From contig NZ_SWLG01000022.1 of NCBI RefSeq assembly GCF_005747095.1, positions 1 to 58,005 on the forward strand: a stretch of 58,005 nt of DNA, read 5' to 3'. Origin of the DNA: Exobacillus caeni. GTDB taxonomy: Bacteria > Bacillota > Bacilli > Bacillales > Guptibacillaceae. Position numbers and translations under genes: made by a program. Every line of letters begins with the position of its first letter. Position 1 is the first letter of the stretch. The notes beneath the pieces were generated by a model that ran no database searches, had not been told where the DNA came from, and worked only from the letters and a program-made list of their open reading frames with translations. Below are positions 43,521 through 52,002 of this stretch, piece after piece.

Positions 43521-43567
43521 AGATAAAGAAGAGACAGTTAAATTTCTTGCTGTCTCCTCTTTATCTC
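43521..43567. terminator. Bidirectional terminator after radC
   Basis: Long stem GATAAAGAAGAGACAG with CTGTCTCCTCTTTATC (one bulge) between the convergent radC and 98-residue genes. Confidence 0.8.
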
Positions 43568-43574
43568 ATTTCTT

Positions 43575-43871
43575 TTATAATAGTTTTAGAGGTGGATGTT
43601 TTGAATTCATATTGATTATCTCGATGGGGTCAAATCCACCATTAGCAGCTAAATGTATTGAATCCAACAATAGACATACTGCATCATGCTTTACATCTTC
43701 TGGTATAAATCCCTGTACTTCAACATCTTCTACTTCTCCCCCTGTTACTTTCATTTTAGCTAAGTAAACTAAATTACTTTTTTCTTTTGTCTCACTGTTC
43801 AGCAACTCAACTATCTTCATCTTATAAATTCCTTTCCGTTCATCAATTACTTCAGTATAAAACTCATGCAT
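43575..43871 (-). CDS. Hypothetical protein (98 aa)
   Basis: A 98-residue acidic protein with mixed strands and helices (VELLNSETKEKSNLVYLAKMKVTGGEVEDVEVQG, then DAVCLLLDSIHLAANGG). No family recognised. AGGAGG lies 12 nt before the first ATG. An alternative ATG 17 codons later (43820) gives an 81-residue product and has a weaker GGA. It lies alone between radC and the gene-poor region, with a shared terminator. Confidence 0.55.
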   Translation of the reverse strand: MHEFYTEVIDERKGIYKMKIVELLNSETKEKSNLVYLAKMKVTGGEVEDVEVQGFIPEDVKHDAVCLLLDSIHLAANGGFDPIEIINMNSKHPPLKLL

Positions 43872-44001
43872 AATTTACTCACTCCTCCTATGTACTGTTT
43901 ATTAAGGCATAAGGGAAAATATTTAGGTAGACTTTAATATTGCAACTAATGAGAGACCCAGGCAGGTTAACTACACAAATTTCTTTAGTCCCTTTATTAT
44001 T

Positions 44002-44142
44002 TTAATAATCGGCCACGGAATCATAGATTAATCCTTTTTTCACTTTATATCCTTCTTTTATATGCTTTACTGTTTGTCCTATCTTTGACATAGTAGCTTG
44101 GTAAGAGACTATTACAGCATGGTAGATTCGGTTTGAAAGCAT
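44002..44142 (-). CDS. Short open frame, possible gene remnant (46 aa)
   Basis: A frame encoding a 46-residue peptide (MLSNRIYHAVIVSYQATMSK near the start, ending YDSVADY). The same frame stays open about 22 codons further upstream without a start codon, and there is no ribosome site, so this looks like the tail of a decayed gene. It is the only coding signal in the 477-bp, A+T-rich gap 43872-44348. In the rest of that gap I see no RNA gene or repeat. Confidence 0.3.
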   Translation of the reverse strand: MLSNRIYHAVIVSYQATMSKIGQTVKHIKEGYKVKKGLIYDSVADY

Positions 44143-44348
44143 ATTGTTTTTTAATGGAAACGTATAAATCCCTAAAAAGGCTCCTTTATTATAAAAAGTA
44201 TAAATTGGTTACCCAATATGCTAATTAAACAATCCCTCCCTAACTTCCCCTTGATATAAGGATTAACTGACAATTACAACTTTTATTACTGAACAAAAAT
44301 TCCTTAGTCTTTATATATACCTGCTAGTATGCTATTTTGTAACAGCTA

Positions 44349-45053
44349 CTAACAAACTTTTGCAAATACATACCTATTTTTTGATATTGTAACCTTTTCA
44401 AGTGTATCTTTTCCCGCTGCTATATTTTTAAAAGTATACATAACACTTGAACCAACCTTTTCTACTATAAAATCTTGTTTAATCTCCAAGGGTGGCAATT
44501 GCTTATTAGCTATTACAGGGAGGATTCCCATCTTCTTAAACTCTTTTTCATAATTTTGTATAGTACTACGACTAAGATTAAGTTCTATACCTAATGATTT
44601 GGCACGAATGTACCACATCATACTGCCAGCCTTTGTTTGATTTTTGACGTGATTCTTTATCGTTTTAAAAAGATCTATCTCGTTAGTTGTTATTCCATTC
44701 CATTTGCCAACCATTTTAAGATGTTCAATCAATAACCGCTTTACATTAGTGTCTTTTATGACAAACTCTATATTCGCATACCCAAATCTCCGTTTTAGCT
44801 CTGCTTTTTTGATATCACTTTCAAATCGTAGAATCCCTTTACTATTATTGATAGTATAAGCATCTTCAACGGTATCTTTCGCCTTTTTATTCTTATCATA
44901 AAAACGGATTTCTTTTGAACCACAACGCCATGCAACAGTTTCATCCGCAACTTTATGCTGTTTGTATCTTTTTTCTATATATGAATGCTGCCCCAGAGCA
45001 TATATGTATTCCCTGATTTCCGTTTCTGCCGAAACTTGGAAAAAATTATTCAA
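44349..45053 (-). CDS. Replication-initiator-like protein, N-terminally truncated
   Basis: A 234-residue protein resembling the C-terminal two thirds of plasmid/phage replication initiators (phage X/Rep type): AWRCGSKEIRFYDKNKKAKD, then GILRFESDIKKAELKRRFG, the catalytic-core region of that group, then a helical DNA-binding part with LNLSRSTIQNYEKEFKKMGILP like a helix-turn-helix. The usual N-terminal ~100 or more residues are missing. The frame starts only 18 bp from the divergent recombinase, leaving no room for a promoter of its own. It may be a remnant cut by the recombinase segment joining here, or expressed from elsewhere. Functional replication is doubtful. Confidence 0.55.
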   Translation of the reverse strand: MNNFFQVSAETEIREYIYALGQHSYIEKRYKQHKVADETVAWRCGSKEIRFYDKNKKAKDTVEDAYTINNSKGILRFESDIKKAELKRRFGYANIEFVIKDTNVKRLLIEHLKMVGKWNGITTNEIDLFKTIKNHVKNQTKAGSMMWYIRAKSLGIELNLSRSTIQNYEKEFKKMGILPVIANKQLPPLEIKQDFIVEKVGSSVMYTFKNIAAGKDTLEKVTISKNRYVFAKVC

Positions 45054-45071
45054 AAATAAGGAGGAAGATTA

Positions 45072-46691
45072 ATGAGTAAAGGAAAAAAAGCAGTCATTTA
45101 CGCTCGTGTAAGTACAGAAGAGCAAGCAACCGAAGGATTCAGCATTAAAGCTCAGTTATCCCAACTATACAGACAAGCAGAAGTATTGAACATGGAAGTT
45201 ATTGATGAGTATATAGATGAGGGCATAAGTGGTAAGAGCATAGCTGGTCGTCCTGAAATGAAAAAATTATTGTCGAATGCACGTCAGAGAAAATTTGATA
45301 TTGTTCTGGTATATAAATTAGACCGTGTTTCAAGAAAACTAAAGGATGCCTTGGAAATCAGCGATGAGTTAGAACGTAATAATGTTCAATTGATGAGTTT
45401 AAATGAAAACTTTGATACGACCACTCCTATGGGTAAAATGGTGTTCCAAATGATAAGTTCTTTTGCCGAGTTAGAACGTAACACCATTGTTGGCCGTGTC
45501 AAAATGGGAATGACAGAACGAGCAAAGCAAGGGAAATTCAACGGAGGACTTTGCCTAGGGTACGATAGTATTAATAAGCATTTGGTCATTAATGATACTG
45601 AAGCTATTATCGTGAAGGAGATTTTTAATCTTGCAGAGCAAGGACTAGGATTAAAAGCAATTACACATCGAATAAATGAAAAAGGATACAAATCAAAACG
45701 TGATAAACTTTTCTCTACTAATGCAATTAAACAAATTTTAGATAATCCAATGTATATTGGTAAAATACGCTTTAATCAAGTTGAGGATTGGAATGAAAAA
45801 CGCCGTAGAGGTAAAAATGAGAACTTTATTCTTGCAGATGGTGAGCACGAACCAATTATTACTCAAGAACAATGGGATAAAGTGCAGAATATCCGTCAAA
45901 AAAGGTCGGTAAAGCCCTCGCGATCCCTTGAACCCTATATTCTTAGCGGACTATTAAAATGCCCTATCTGTGATCATGGAATGGTTTCGAGCCGATCAAA
46001 AGGAGCTGCGGGTCAGACATATCGTTACTATACTTGCGGTCAGTATCATAACAAAGGAAAAGAGGCGTGTCGACCAAATTCAATACGTGCCGACAAAGCT
46101 GAACAACATGTATTTGAGGAGCTTTCACGTATAGCCTCACACCCATCAACCTTAAAGAAAATTATTTCAGAAACAAATAAGCAAAGAACCCACTCAATGG
46201 AGCCAATTCAAGAGGAAATAAAACTGCTAAAATCAAAGATTAACAAGATTAGAGGGCATATTGATAAACTAATGAACGCTCTGCTTGACGAGGAACTGCC
46301 GCAAGAAATTGTAAAACCGAAGCTAATCTCTTCTCAGGAACAAAAAAAGCAGCTGGAAGAACGCCTTGAAGCGAGAAATACGGAACTAGCAGAAGCTGAT
46401 ACTTCACCAGTAGACTATGATTCTGTTCAACGATTATTAGGAGATTTTCAAGTTTTACTCTCACAGGTTAAACCAGAAGAACAGAAGATATTGCTCCGTT
46501 CCATTATTAAAGACATCCAGGTAAGTATAGACGCACCACGTGGTACAGGCAGACATATTACGAAGATGGACCTATTCTTTGACTTCACAATAGATGCAAT
46601 GGAAGACAGCTATGAATTGCTGCTGAAGATTTATCCAGACCTTGAACAGCAGCTAGATGTCTGGTCAACAAGATCAATTTCATACGGTTAA
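45072..46691 (+). CDS. Large serine recombinase (element integrase)
   Basis: A 539-residue site-specific recombinase. The N-terminal resolvase domain starts with KAVIYARVSTEEQ, catalytic serine S14, followed by DIVLVYKLDRVSRK and the FAELERNTIVGRVKMGM helix. The recombinase domain (about 160-260, GGLCLGYD... then NPMYIGKIRFNQ) and a zinc ribbon (C297, C300, C322, C333) follow, then a coiled-coil region (residues 365-420) as in serine integrases. It is complete. AAGGAGGAAG lies 6 nt before the ATG. It faces rlmH, with only a terminator and the attachment site between them. It is the probable catalyst of insertion at rlmH. Confidence 0.93.
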   Translation: MSKGKKAVIYARVSTEEQATEGFSIKAQLSQLYRQAEVLNMEVIDEYIDEGISGKSIAGRPEMKKLLSNARQRKFDIVLVYKLDRVSRKLKDALEISDELERNNVQLMSLNENFDTTTPMGKMVFQMISSFAELERNTIVGRVKMGMTERAKQGKFNGGLCLGYDSINKHLVINDTEAIIVKEIFNLAEQGLGLKAITHRINEKGYKSKRDKLFSTNAIKQILDNPMYIGKIRFNQVEDWNEKRRRGKNENFILADGEHEPIITQEQWDKVQNIRQKRSVKPSRSLEPYILSGLLKCPICDHGMVSSRSKGAAGQTYRYYTCGQYHNKGKEACRPNSIRADKAEQHVFEELSRIASHPSTLKKIISETNKQRTHSMEPIQEEIKLLKSKINKIRGHIDKLMNALLDEELPQEIVKPKLISSQEQKKQLEERLEARNTELAEADTSPVDYDSVQRLLGDFQVLLSQVKPEEQKILLRSIIKDIQVSIDAPRGTGRHITKMDLFFDFTIDAMEDSYELLLKIYPDLEQQLDVWSTRSISYG

Positions 46692-46696
46692 TATAA

Positions 46697-46718
46697 AAGG
46701 GACATGCTTGAGTCCCTT
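46697..46718 (+). terminator. Hairpin after the recombinase gene
   Basis: AAGGGAC and GTCCCTT with an eight-base loop, 5 bp beyond the recombinase stop codon. It has only a weak T-rich tail, so it is an imperfect terminator, and it may alternatively be part of the attachment-site region. Confidence 0.5.
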
Positions 46719-46730
46719 AATAGTTTACCT

Positions 46731-47210
46731 TTATTTATGGTACGGTTCCCCCCTATTTATCTTAAACGCCCGATAAACCTGCTCAAGCAAAATGAGACGC
46801 ATCAACTGATGAGGAAATGTCATCTTAGAGAAGGAAAGCTTGTCGTTCGCACGCGCCATCACAGCATCGCTCAGCCCTAAAGAGCCCCCTATTACAAAAG
46901 CGACTTTGCTTTTCCCGTATGTTGCAAGTTTGTCTAAATTAGCTGCTAGATCTTCAGAGGATTTCATTTCACCCTCGATTGCCAGAGCGATCACATGGGT
47001 ATCAGGAGAAAGCTTCGAAAGGATCTTGTTACCTTCTATATGTTTGACCCGCTCCATATCCGTTTCACTTAAGTTCTCGGGAGCTTTTTCATCCAGTACT
47101 TCTATCAATTCAACCTTCGCATATGGCGTCAGCCTTTTCTTATATTCTGCAATTCCTTGCTTTAAGTACTTTTCTTTTAACTTCCCAACCGAAATAATCG
47201 AGATATTCAC
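46731..47210 (-). CDS. rlmH: 23S rRNA (pseudouridine-1915-N3) methyltransferase
   Basis: SPOUT-fold methyltransferase acting on Psi1915 in helix 69 of 23S rRNA, 159 residues. Features: [15 protein letters not shown] at the N-terminus, the SAM-knot [11 protein letters not shown] and the C-terminal [19 protein letters not shown]. The start is GTG at 47210 with GGGTGG 8 nt upstream. An ATG at 47264 adds 18 unrelated residues and is rejected. The last 6 codons overlap the attachment site: the element end supplies an in-frame ending, so the protein is unchanged by the insertion. Confidence 0.93.
   Translation of the reverse strand: MNISIISVGKLKEKYLKQGIAEYKKRLTPYAKVELIEVLDEKAPENLSETDMERVKHIEGNKILSKLSPDTHVIALAIEGEMKSSEDLAANLDKLATYGKSKVAFVIGGSLGLSDAVMARANDKLSFSKMTFPHQLMRLILLEQVYRAFKINRGEPYHK
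46732..46748. repeat. Attachment site at the rlmH end (direct repeat 2)
   Basis: TATTTATGGTACGGTTC on +, differing from 29639-29655 only at one base. On the minus strand it encodes the RlmH ending EPYHK. Here the stop is TAA, whereas in the left copy it is TAG, so the two ends came from different molecules. Confidence 0.8.
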
Positions 47211-47235
47211 AAGTTGTCCCACCCTTATAAACATT

Positions 47236-47405
47236 TTATCCACAGAACTTATCCACATATACACATTTTATATCCACATCTTGCATCAGAACATTAGTTT
47301 GACACTATATATATAGCGCTTTTTGGGCAATATTCACATGTTGTGGATAATTGTTTCTCTGCACTTAATTTATCCATGATTGGCGGTTGTTCGCTGTTAT
47401 CCACA
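47236..47405. promoter_or_regulatory. DnaA-box cluster between rlmH and the htrA-like gene
   Basis: The 365-bp gap 47211-47575 has four exact TTATCCACA boxes: 47236-47244, 47249-47257 and 47397-47405 on +, and 47342-47350 on -. Near matches lie at 47270-47278 and 47477-47485. B. subtilis has oriC-proximal DnaA-box clusters in this chromosome region, including beside its rlmH (yydA) and yyxA, which titrate DnaA. No A+T-rich unwinding element or dnaA/dnaN gene is present, so it is not an origin. Confidence 0.75.
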
Positions 47406-47543
47406 CTATCATCGAGAGCCATGTCGATGTGTTCTTCACAACAATATATCATCTTTATCCTCCTTGCATTTCGCTTATCAACAGGTGGATATTTGTCTAT
47501 CTACCCACTTACAACCTTTTAGTCGTTGTTCCCCGCGCATAAA

Positions 47544-47575
47544 ATAAAACAGGGAAGCTATACTCCCCTGTTTTA
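47544..47575 (-). terminator. Terminator of the htrA-like gene
   Basis: Stem ATAAAACAGGG with CCCTGTTTTAT, immediately next to the stop codon at 47576. Confidence 0.8.
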
Positions 47576-48826
47576 TCATGAGCTTTGCTGTTTCGCAAGC
47601 GTTACTTCTGTTGTTTGTTTTTTCCCACCGCTGTAATAGGTAATCGTTATCTTATCGCCAATGTCAGTCTTCGTATAAAGAACCTTACGCAGGTCTACTG
47701 CATTCTTAACTTTGTTTCCATTAATATCAACGATGACATCGAGCTCTTTTAAGCCAGCCTGCTCAGCAGGTGACATTGGCACGACATTCATGACGACTAC
47801 GCCATAATCCACTTTATCAGGAAGCTTTAATGATTCTTTCCAGTGATAAGTTGGAATTTCGGAAAGGGACCGCATTCCTATTCCAATGAATGGACGCTGT
47901 ACTTTCCCATACCGCTCCAAATCATTGATAATCGGTTCTGCAATATTTATCGGGATGGCAAAGCCTATCCCTTCTACATGCTGCTGGGCAATTTTCATTG
48001 AGTTAATCCCTACTAACTGCCCTGACAGGTTAACTAATGCCCCGCCGCTGTTTCCCGGATTAATACTCGCGTCTGTTTGAATAACTTCCGCGTTCCAGTC
48101 CACTACTCCATCCTGGTCTATGTCTGCAGGAATTGTACGATTTGGGTTACTGATGATGCCCTGGGTTACCGTTCCTTCTAAAAAGCCGAGCGGGTTCCCG
48201 ATCGCTATCGCTGGTTCGCCGGGCTTAAGCTGGTCCGAATTTCCAAATTCAGCGACCGCCTTTACTTTTTTTGAATCGATTTGAAGAACCGCTAAATCCA
48301 TTAAAGGGTCTGTTCCAACAAGCTTTGCCGGGACCTTGGTCTCTTCATCTAAACTTACTTCTATTTGCCCCGCGCCTTCGACAACGTGGTTATTCGTCAC
48401 CACAAATGCTTTACCATCAGCTTTTTTATAGATAACGCCTGACCCTGCGCCTGCTTCTCCATAGTCTTCGCTCCAGAAATCAGACTTTTGAAGATTAATA
48501 ACACCTACAACAGCGTCATTTATTTTGTCTACCGCTTCTGTAACATCTGTTGTAACATCAATACTTACATTTCTAACGGTACCACTTTCAGCTCCGTTAC
48601 CGTTATTGCCGTTTTCAACTCCTTGGTCCGGTGTTTTAACGGCAAAGTCCTCAGGTAACACACCGAGTTCTGAGAGTGCAGGAATCGAAAACAGGATGAT
48701 CATCGCTCCAAGTATTGCGCCGAACAGGCCTGCAAGAATCATGCCTCCCCGATTCCCTTTTTGCTTTCTCTGCCTACTGCTAAAATTATCATCATAGAAG
48801 CCCACAGACCTCACCAATCCTTCCAT
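47576..48826 (-). CDS. htrC: HtrA/DegP-type serine protease (YyxA/HtrC)
   Basis: A membrane-anchored quality-control protease of 416 residues. After a short cytoplasmic tail, one transmembrane segment (29-50) leads to an extracytoplasmic protease domain with a full catalytic triad: H147 in TNNHVVEGA, D177 in DPLMDLAVL and S260 in NPGNSGGALV. A C-terminal PDZ domain (about 315-405, ending VTLAKQQ) selects substrates. It follows walJ in the same order as in B. subtilis yyxA. It starts at the ATG at 48826 with no clear SD. The GTG at 48805 (V8) is an alternative. Confidence 0.92.
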   Translation of the reverse strand: MEGLVRSVGFYDDNFSSRQRKQKGNRGGMILAGLFGAILGAMIILFSIPALSELGVLPEDFAVKTPDQGVENGNNGNGAESGTVRNVSIDVTTDVTEAVDKINDAVVGVINLQKSDFWSEDYGEAGAGSGVIYKKADGKAFVVTNNHVVEGAGQIEVSLDEETKVPAKLVGTDPLMDLAVLQIDSKKVKAVAEFGNSDQLKPGEPAIAIGNPLGFLEGTVTQGIISNPNRTIPADIDQDGVVDWNAEVIQTDASINPGNSGGALVNLSGQLVGINSMKIAQQHVEGIGFAIPINIAEPIINDLERYGKVQRPFIGIGMRSLSEIPTYHWKESLKLPDKVDYGVVVMNVVPMSPAEQAGLKELDVIVDINGNKVKNAVDLRKVLYTKTDIGDKITITYYSGGKKQTTEVTLAKQQSS

Positions 48827-48935
48827 TCAATAAGGGTTTTCACTTTAATTATAAAGTCAGACTACCGAAAGATTTAAATTATGGTATAATTTTCATATTT
48901 TTCCGCGTCTCATCGCAAAACCCTGAAAGGAGGCA

Positions 48936-49730
48936 CTAAACAGCAGTTAACACTGTGGGAACAGCCGGATCAGTATCGTATAACTGCAGCTCTTCCCCTA
49001 TTGTAAAACCTTTTTGCTCTAACGTTTGCTGAACGGATAAGCGTGCCAGATCTTTCATATTATTATCTTTACTTAAATGGGCTAAATAAATACGCTTTGT
49101 TTTATCTCCGATTACCTCCGATAGAGCAAGGGCCGCATCTTCATTCGATACGTGTCCCATATCACCTAAGATTCTTCTCTTAACATTCCATGGATATCTA
49201 CCCATCATAAGCATGTTGATATCATGATTTGATTCAAAGATGAACATATCTGAATCTTTGATCGTGCCTTTGATTCTTTCACTAACATATCCCATATCTG
49301 TTGCAAGGGTAAGCTTCTTTCCCTCATGGTGAAACACATAGAACTGCGGCTCAATCGCATCATGGGAAACGCCAAAAGACTCAACGTCCAGATTATCAAA
49401 TGTTTTGACGGTCTCTCTTTCAAAATGAAATTTTTGCTCCGTTGGAATAGCTCCAATGGAATCAGACATCGCTTCCCATGTTTTGGCGTTGGCATAGATC
49501 GGAAGGTTATAACGCCTCGCAAAGATACCGATCCCTTTAATATGGTCACTGTGTTCATGTGTGACAAGCAGTCCATCAAGTTCACTCGGGTTCAAGCCTG
49601 TTTTTTTAAAAAGCTCTTCAAGCTTTTTGCCGCTCAGACCGGCATCAATCAACAGCCTTTGCTTTTCAGTGGCCACATACACAGCATTGCCGGTACTGCC
49701 GCTCGCCAGCACGCTAAATTCAAGTGCCAT
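48936..49730 (-). CDS. walJ: WalJ (YycJ) MBL-fold hydrolase
   Basis: Last gene of the wal operon: a 264-residue MBL-fold phosphodiesterase with HSDHIKG inside [11 protein letters not shown] (about 57-67) and a distal H/D metal site ([18 protein letters not shown]). WalJ is linked in Bacillus and Staphylococcus to coordinating replication and cell division. Its family resembles RNase J/5'-exonuclease-type MBL proteins. It lies 21 bp after walI. Confidence 0.92.
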   Translation of the reverse strand: MALEFSVLASGSTGNAVYVATEKQRLLIDAGLSGKKLEELFKKTGLNPSELDGLLVTHEHSDHIKGIGIFARRYNLPIYANAKTWEAMSDSIGAIPTEQKFHFERETVKTFDNLDVESFGVSHDAIEPQFYVFHHEGKKLTLATDMGYVSERIKGTIKDSDMFIFESNHDINMLMMGRYPWNVKRRILGDMGHVSNEDAALALSEVIGDKTKRIYLAHLSKDNNMKDLARLSVQQTLEQKGFTIGEELQLYDTDPAVPTVLTAV

Positions 49731-49751
49731 TCTATCAAACCTCTCCTATAC

Positions 49752-50651
49752 TTACTCGTTTCTTTTTAGTTGCTTAGGTATTGCCTTTTCATTGTCGATT
49801 GCTTTCCCGCTGACCTCTTCGTTCGGTTTTTCCGTTTCTAACTGTGAAATCGTGCCTTCCACCGCATTTACGTAAAAAAACTTCTCTCCGTTAACAAGTA
49901 CCCGCCAGGTTGGGACGAAAACAAGTACTTCACTTGCTCCAGCATCCGTATTGAATGTCGAATAGCCAAGCTTAATCTCTGTTACTTTATCATTCGCTTG
50001 CAAATATCGATTCGTATGAAGCAAACTTAATGCTTGGATGGCTGATTCAATCTTCTGGTCTTCTTTTAAGGTTTTTACATTTAAATAGGTTTGCTCATAA
50101 CTAACGATATCCCCATCATCATTTAAATAAATATCAAGCTTGCCCCGATCCTGTTTAAAGATTTGGTTATCCTGGTATGTCTGGTAAAACACAAGATGTT
50201 TCGGATCTTCCTGGTCTACGTAAGAAAAACGGTACTCAGAACCGTTGATAACATTTGTTTCTAAAAAGATGGAAAAATTGGCATCCTTTAAAGAATCGGC
50301 TATATCAAACGGATCGCCCTTCATCTCGGATTTTATTTTGGTGATTTCTTTTGTATTCTCTGGGACAGGGGTGATTTTCTGATTCGTTGCTTTTTCTTTT
50401 TCATTTATTTTATCTTTGGTGAAAACATGGGTGTCACCGCTTATAAAATCCATGACAGTTGGCGTTTCTGGAGGCGGCAATGCTTTTTTAAAGGAAATGT
50501 TAGCATCCGCCAGCGTTTTTTGTATCGGCGCCTTTTTGTATTGTTCAAACTGGCTGCTTGTATTTTTTTTGTCTATCAATTGATAGGCCAGAAACACATC
50601 AAAGAGGAGGAAAGTAAGGATGAATATTGTCTTAACCCTGCTCCAATCCAT
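49752..50651 (-). CDS. walI: WalI (YycI), membrane regulator of WalK
   Basis: A type II membrane protein of 299 residues: a single N-terminal transmembrane helix (RVKTIFILTFLLFDVFLAYQL, residues 5-25) and an extracytoplasmic YycI domain. With WalH it binds WalK and tunes its activity. I start at the ATG at 50651 (GGGGTGGGG just upstream). The frame could begin at 50669. It overlaps walH by 20 bp. Confidence 0.92.
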   Translation of the reverse strand: MDWSRVKTIFILTFLLFDVFLAYQLIDKKNTSSQFEQYKKAPIQKTLADANISFKKALPPPETPTVMDFISGDTHVFTKDKINEKEKATNQKITPVPENTKEITKIKSEMKGDPFDIADSLKDANFSIFLETNVINGSEYRFSYVDQEDPKHLVFYQTYQDNQIFKQDRGKLDIYLNDDGDIVSYEQTYLNVKTLKEDQKIESAIQALSLLHTNRYLQANDKVTEIKLGYSTFNTDAGASEVLVFVPTWRVLVNGEKFFYVNAVEGTISQLETEKPNEEVSGKAIDNEKAIPKQLKRNE

Positions 50652-52002
50652 TTTTCCCCACCCCTTCATTGTTGTTCTGGAATAGCTTTACCCAGGAATC
50701 GTTTACTTGTACATACCATCCCGGTTCAAGAATATATTCGGTATTGTTTTCGATTTCCTGATCGATCGAAGTTTCATAGCCCACCACTATCCGTTTGACG
50801 CTGCTCAACTTGATGTTCCTTTTTTCAAGCTGTTCAGCTATTTGTTGAGCACTTTCGAGCTGTACCTCAACTGCTTGCGGAGGCACAACAAAGAAATACT
50901 TTAATGAGCGAACATATCTTAATACATCATTGTTTTGCTCGTCTACCTCAATTGTATAATTTTCCATAATAGGAATGCCAGTAATTTGAGACCTGAAAAT
51001 AACCTGGTCCGTTTTTTCCGGGCGATTCCAATGGAAAAGCATATATTCTTCTGACTGTGGAGGCAGCTTAAACCCTCCATGGTTATTTACAAAATCAAAA
51101 GCCCTGATGATTGGTTGTTCATTCGGAACATAGCGATTTTCTGCTTGCTTTGGATTTGTAAATGTGATCTCATCATTTCGCACTTTCAAATTTCTAGTGC
51201 CATCTGTATACGATTGTTCTATAGAAAAGGCAATATCGTTTGTTTCAACAAGTTCCGGATCAGGAAACAACGCTTCCTTATATTCATTTGCCTTTATCGT
51301 TTTTATTGTAACTCCCTTAATTTTGTTAACATCGGTCATTTGATTTATAGGAGCATATATCCCTTCGAAAAACGCACTGTTAAGATTATTAGAAACTAAC
51401 GATGCCTCTATAAACCCATCTGGCTGATGAAGAAACCATTGTTTTAGTAAGCTAGTTTTTACAGTCGCTTGAAAAATCTCTTTTTTTGCAGAATACACTA
51501 ACAGCACATCTGTGGTATCATTGACCTTTTCATTTGCGCTTGGCTCTAACACAATAATTTTATCTGTTATGTCTGGGATGTCGGTATCCTGTGTATTAAA
51601 GTCGAACAGTTTGCTTAAGACATCTTCCGTAATCATTGTAGGAAAGATGAATTCCATACCTTTTCGATCAGATAATAACTTTTCTGCTTTTGAAACAGAG
51701 ATACTCTCAATTTCTTCGACTGTCATAAAATTAACTAGGTCCGAATAAATGGGATTTATGATGCTCTGGTTATAAGCTGTATAGTGATTATTCCCGTCAT
51801 GGAAAACAAGCTGATGGGGCTTAATAACCTCAGCATAATTATCAAGGATTTCCCCTACCTTGACATTGGCGTCAGGTTCCTCTGAACTATTATAGTCTGG
51901 TTCAAATGTCCACACTTGCCATGTTAAGAAAATACTTAAAAGGACAAGAAAATTCAAGAGGATTGTTTTTGTTTTCTCTACTGAGAGCTTCTGAAACTTC
52001 AT
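50632..52002 (-). CDS. walH: WalH (YycH), membrane regulator of WalK
   Basis: A 456-residue protein with one transmembrane helix near the N-terminus (LLNFLVLLSIFLTWQVW, about 15-31) and a large extracytoplasmic YycH domain. It works with WalI to control the WalK kinase at the division site. It overlaps walK by the 4-bp ATGA and walI by 20 bp, so translation is coupled. The length fits Bacillaceae WalH. Confidence 0.93.
   Translation of the reverse strand: MKFQKLSVEKTKTILLNFLVLLSIFLTWQVWTFEPDYNSSEEPDANVKVGEILDNYAEVIKPHQLVFHDGNNHYTAYNQSIINPIYSDLVNFMTVEEIESISVSKAEKLLSDRKGMEFIFPTMITEDVLSKLFDFNTQDTDIPDITDKIIVLEPSANEKVNDTTDVLLVYSAKKEIFQATVKTSLLKQWFLHQPDGFIEASLVSNNLNSAFFEGIYAPINQMTDVNKIKGVTIKTIKANEYKEALFPDPELVETNDIAFSIEQSYTDGTRNLKVRNDEITFTNPKQAENRYVPNEQPIIRAFDFVNNHGGFKLPPQSEEYMLFHWNRPEKTDQVIFRSQITGIPIMENYTIEVDEQNNDVLRYVRSLKYFFVVPPQAVEVQLESAQQIAEQLEKRNIKLSSVKRIVVGYETSIDQEIENNTEYILEPGWYVQVNDSWVKLFQNNNEGVGKNGLEQG

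Larger units (their letters stand above)
29639..46748. mobile_element. SCC-like genomic island inserted at the 3' end of rlmH
   Basis: A 17.1-kb, visibly A+T-rich segment flanked by an imperfect 17-bp direct repeat containing the last codons of rlmH. rlmH itself stays intact at the right end, where a large serine recombinase gene sits. Integration at the rlmH 3' end by a serine recombinase is the defining trait of staphylococcal SCC elements. Here the recombinase is the long integrase type with a zinc ribbon, and no mec genes or typical SCC helper genes are recognised. A 9-bp inverted repeat (GGTAAACTA at 29673-29681, complement at 46721-46729) lies just inside both ends. Cargo: restriction-modification, a broken GmrSD, and a SIR2 operon. 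Confidence 0.82.

Noticed and set aside
44002-44142. Confident small gene in the 44.0 kb gap
   Set aside because: The frame has no ribosome site, and the same frame extends upstream without a start codon. Kept only as a possible remnant.
47236-47405. Chromosomal origin of replication
   Set aside because: Four DnaA boxes are present but there is no dnaA or dnaN gene and no clear A+T-rich unwinding region. The position fits a secondary DnaA-box cluster.
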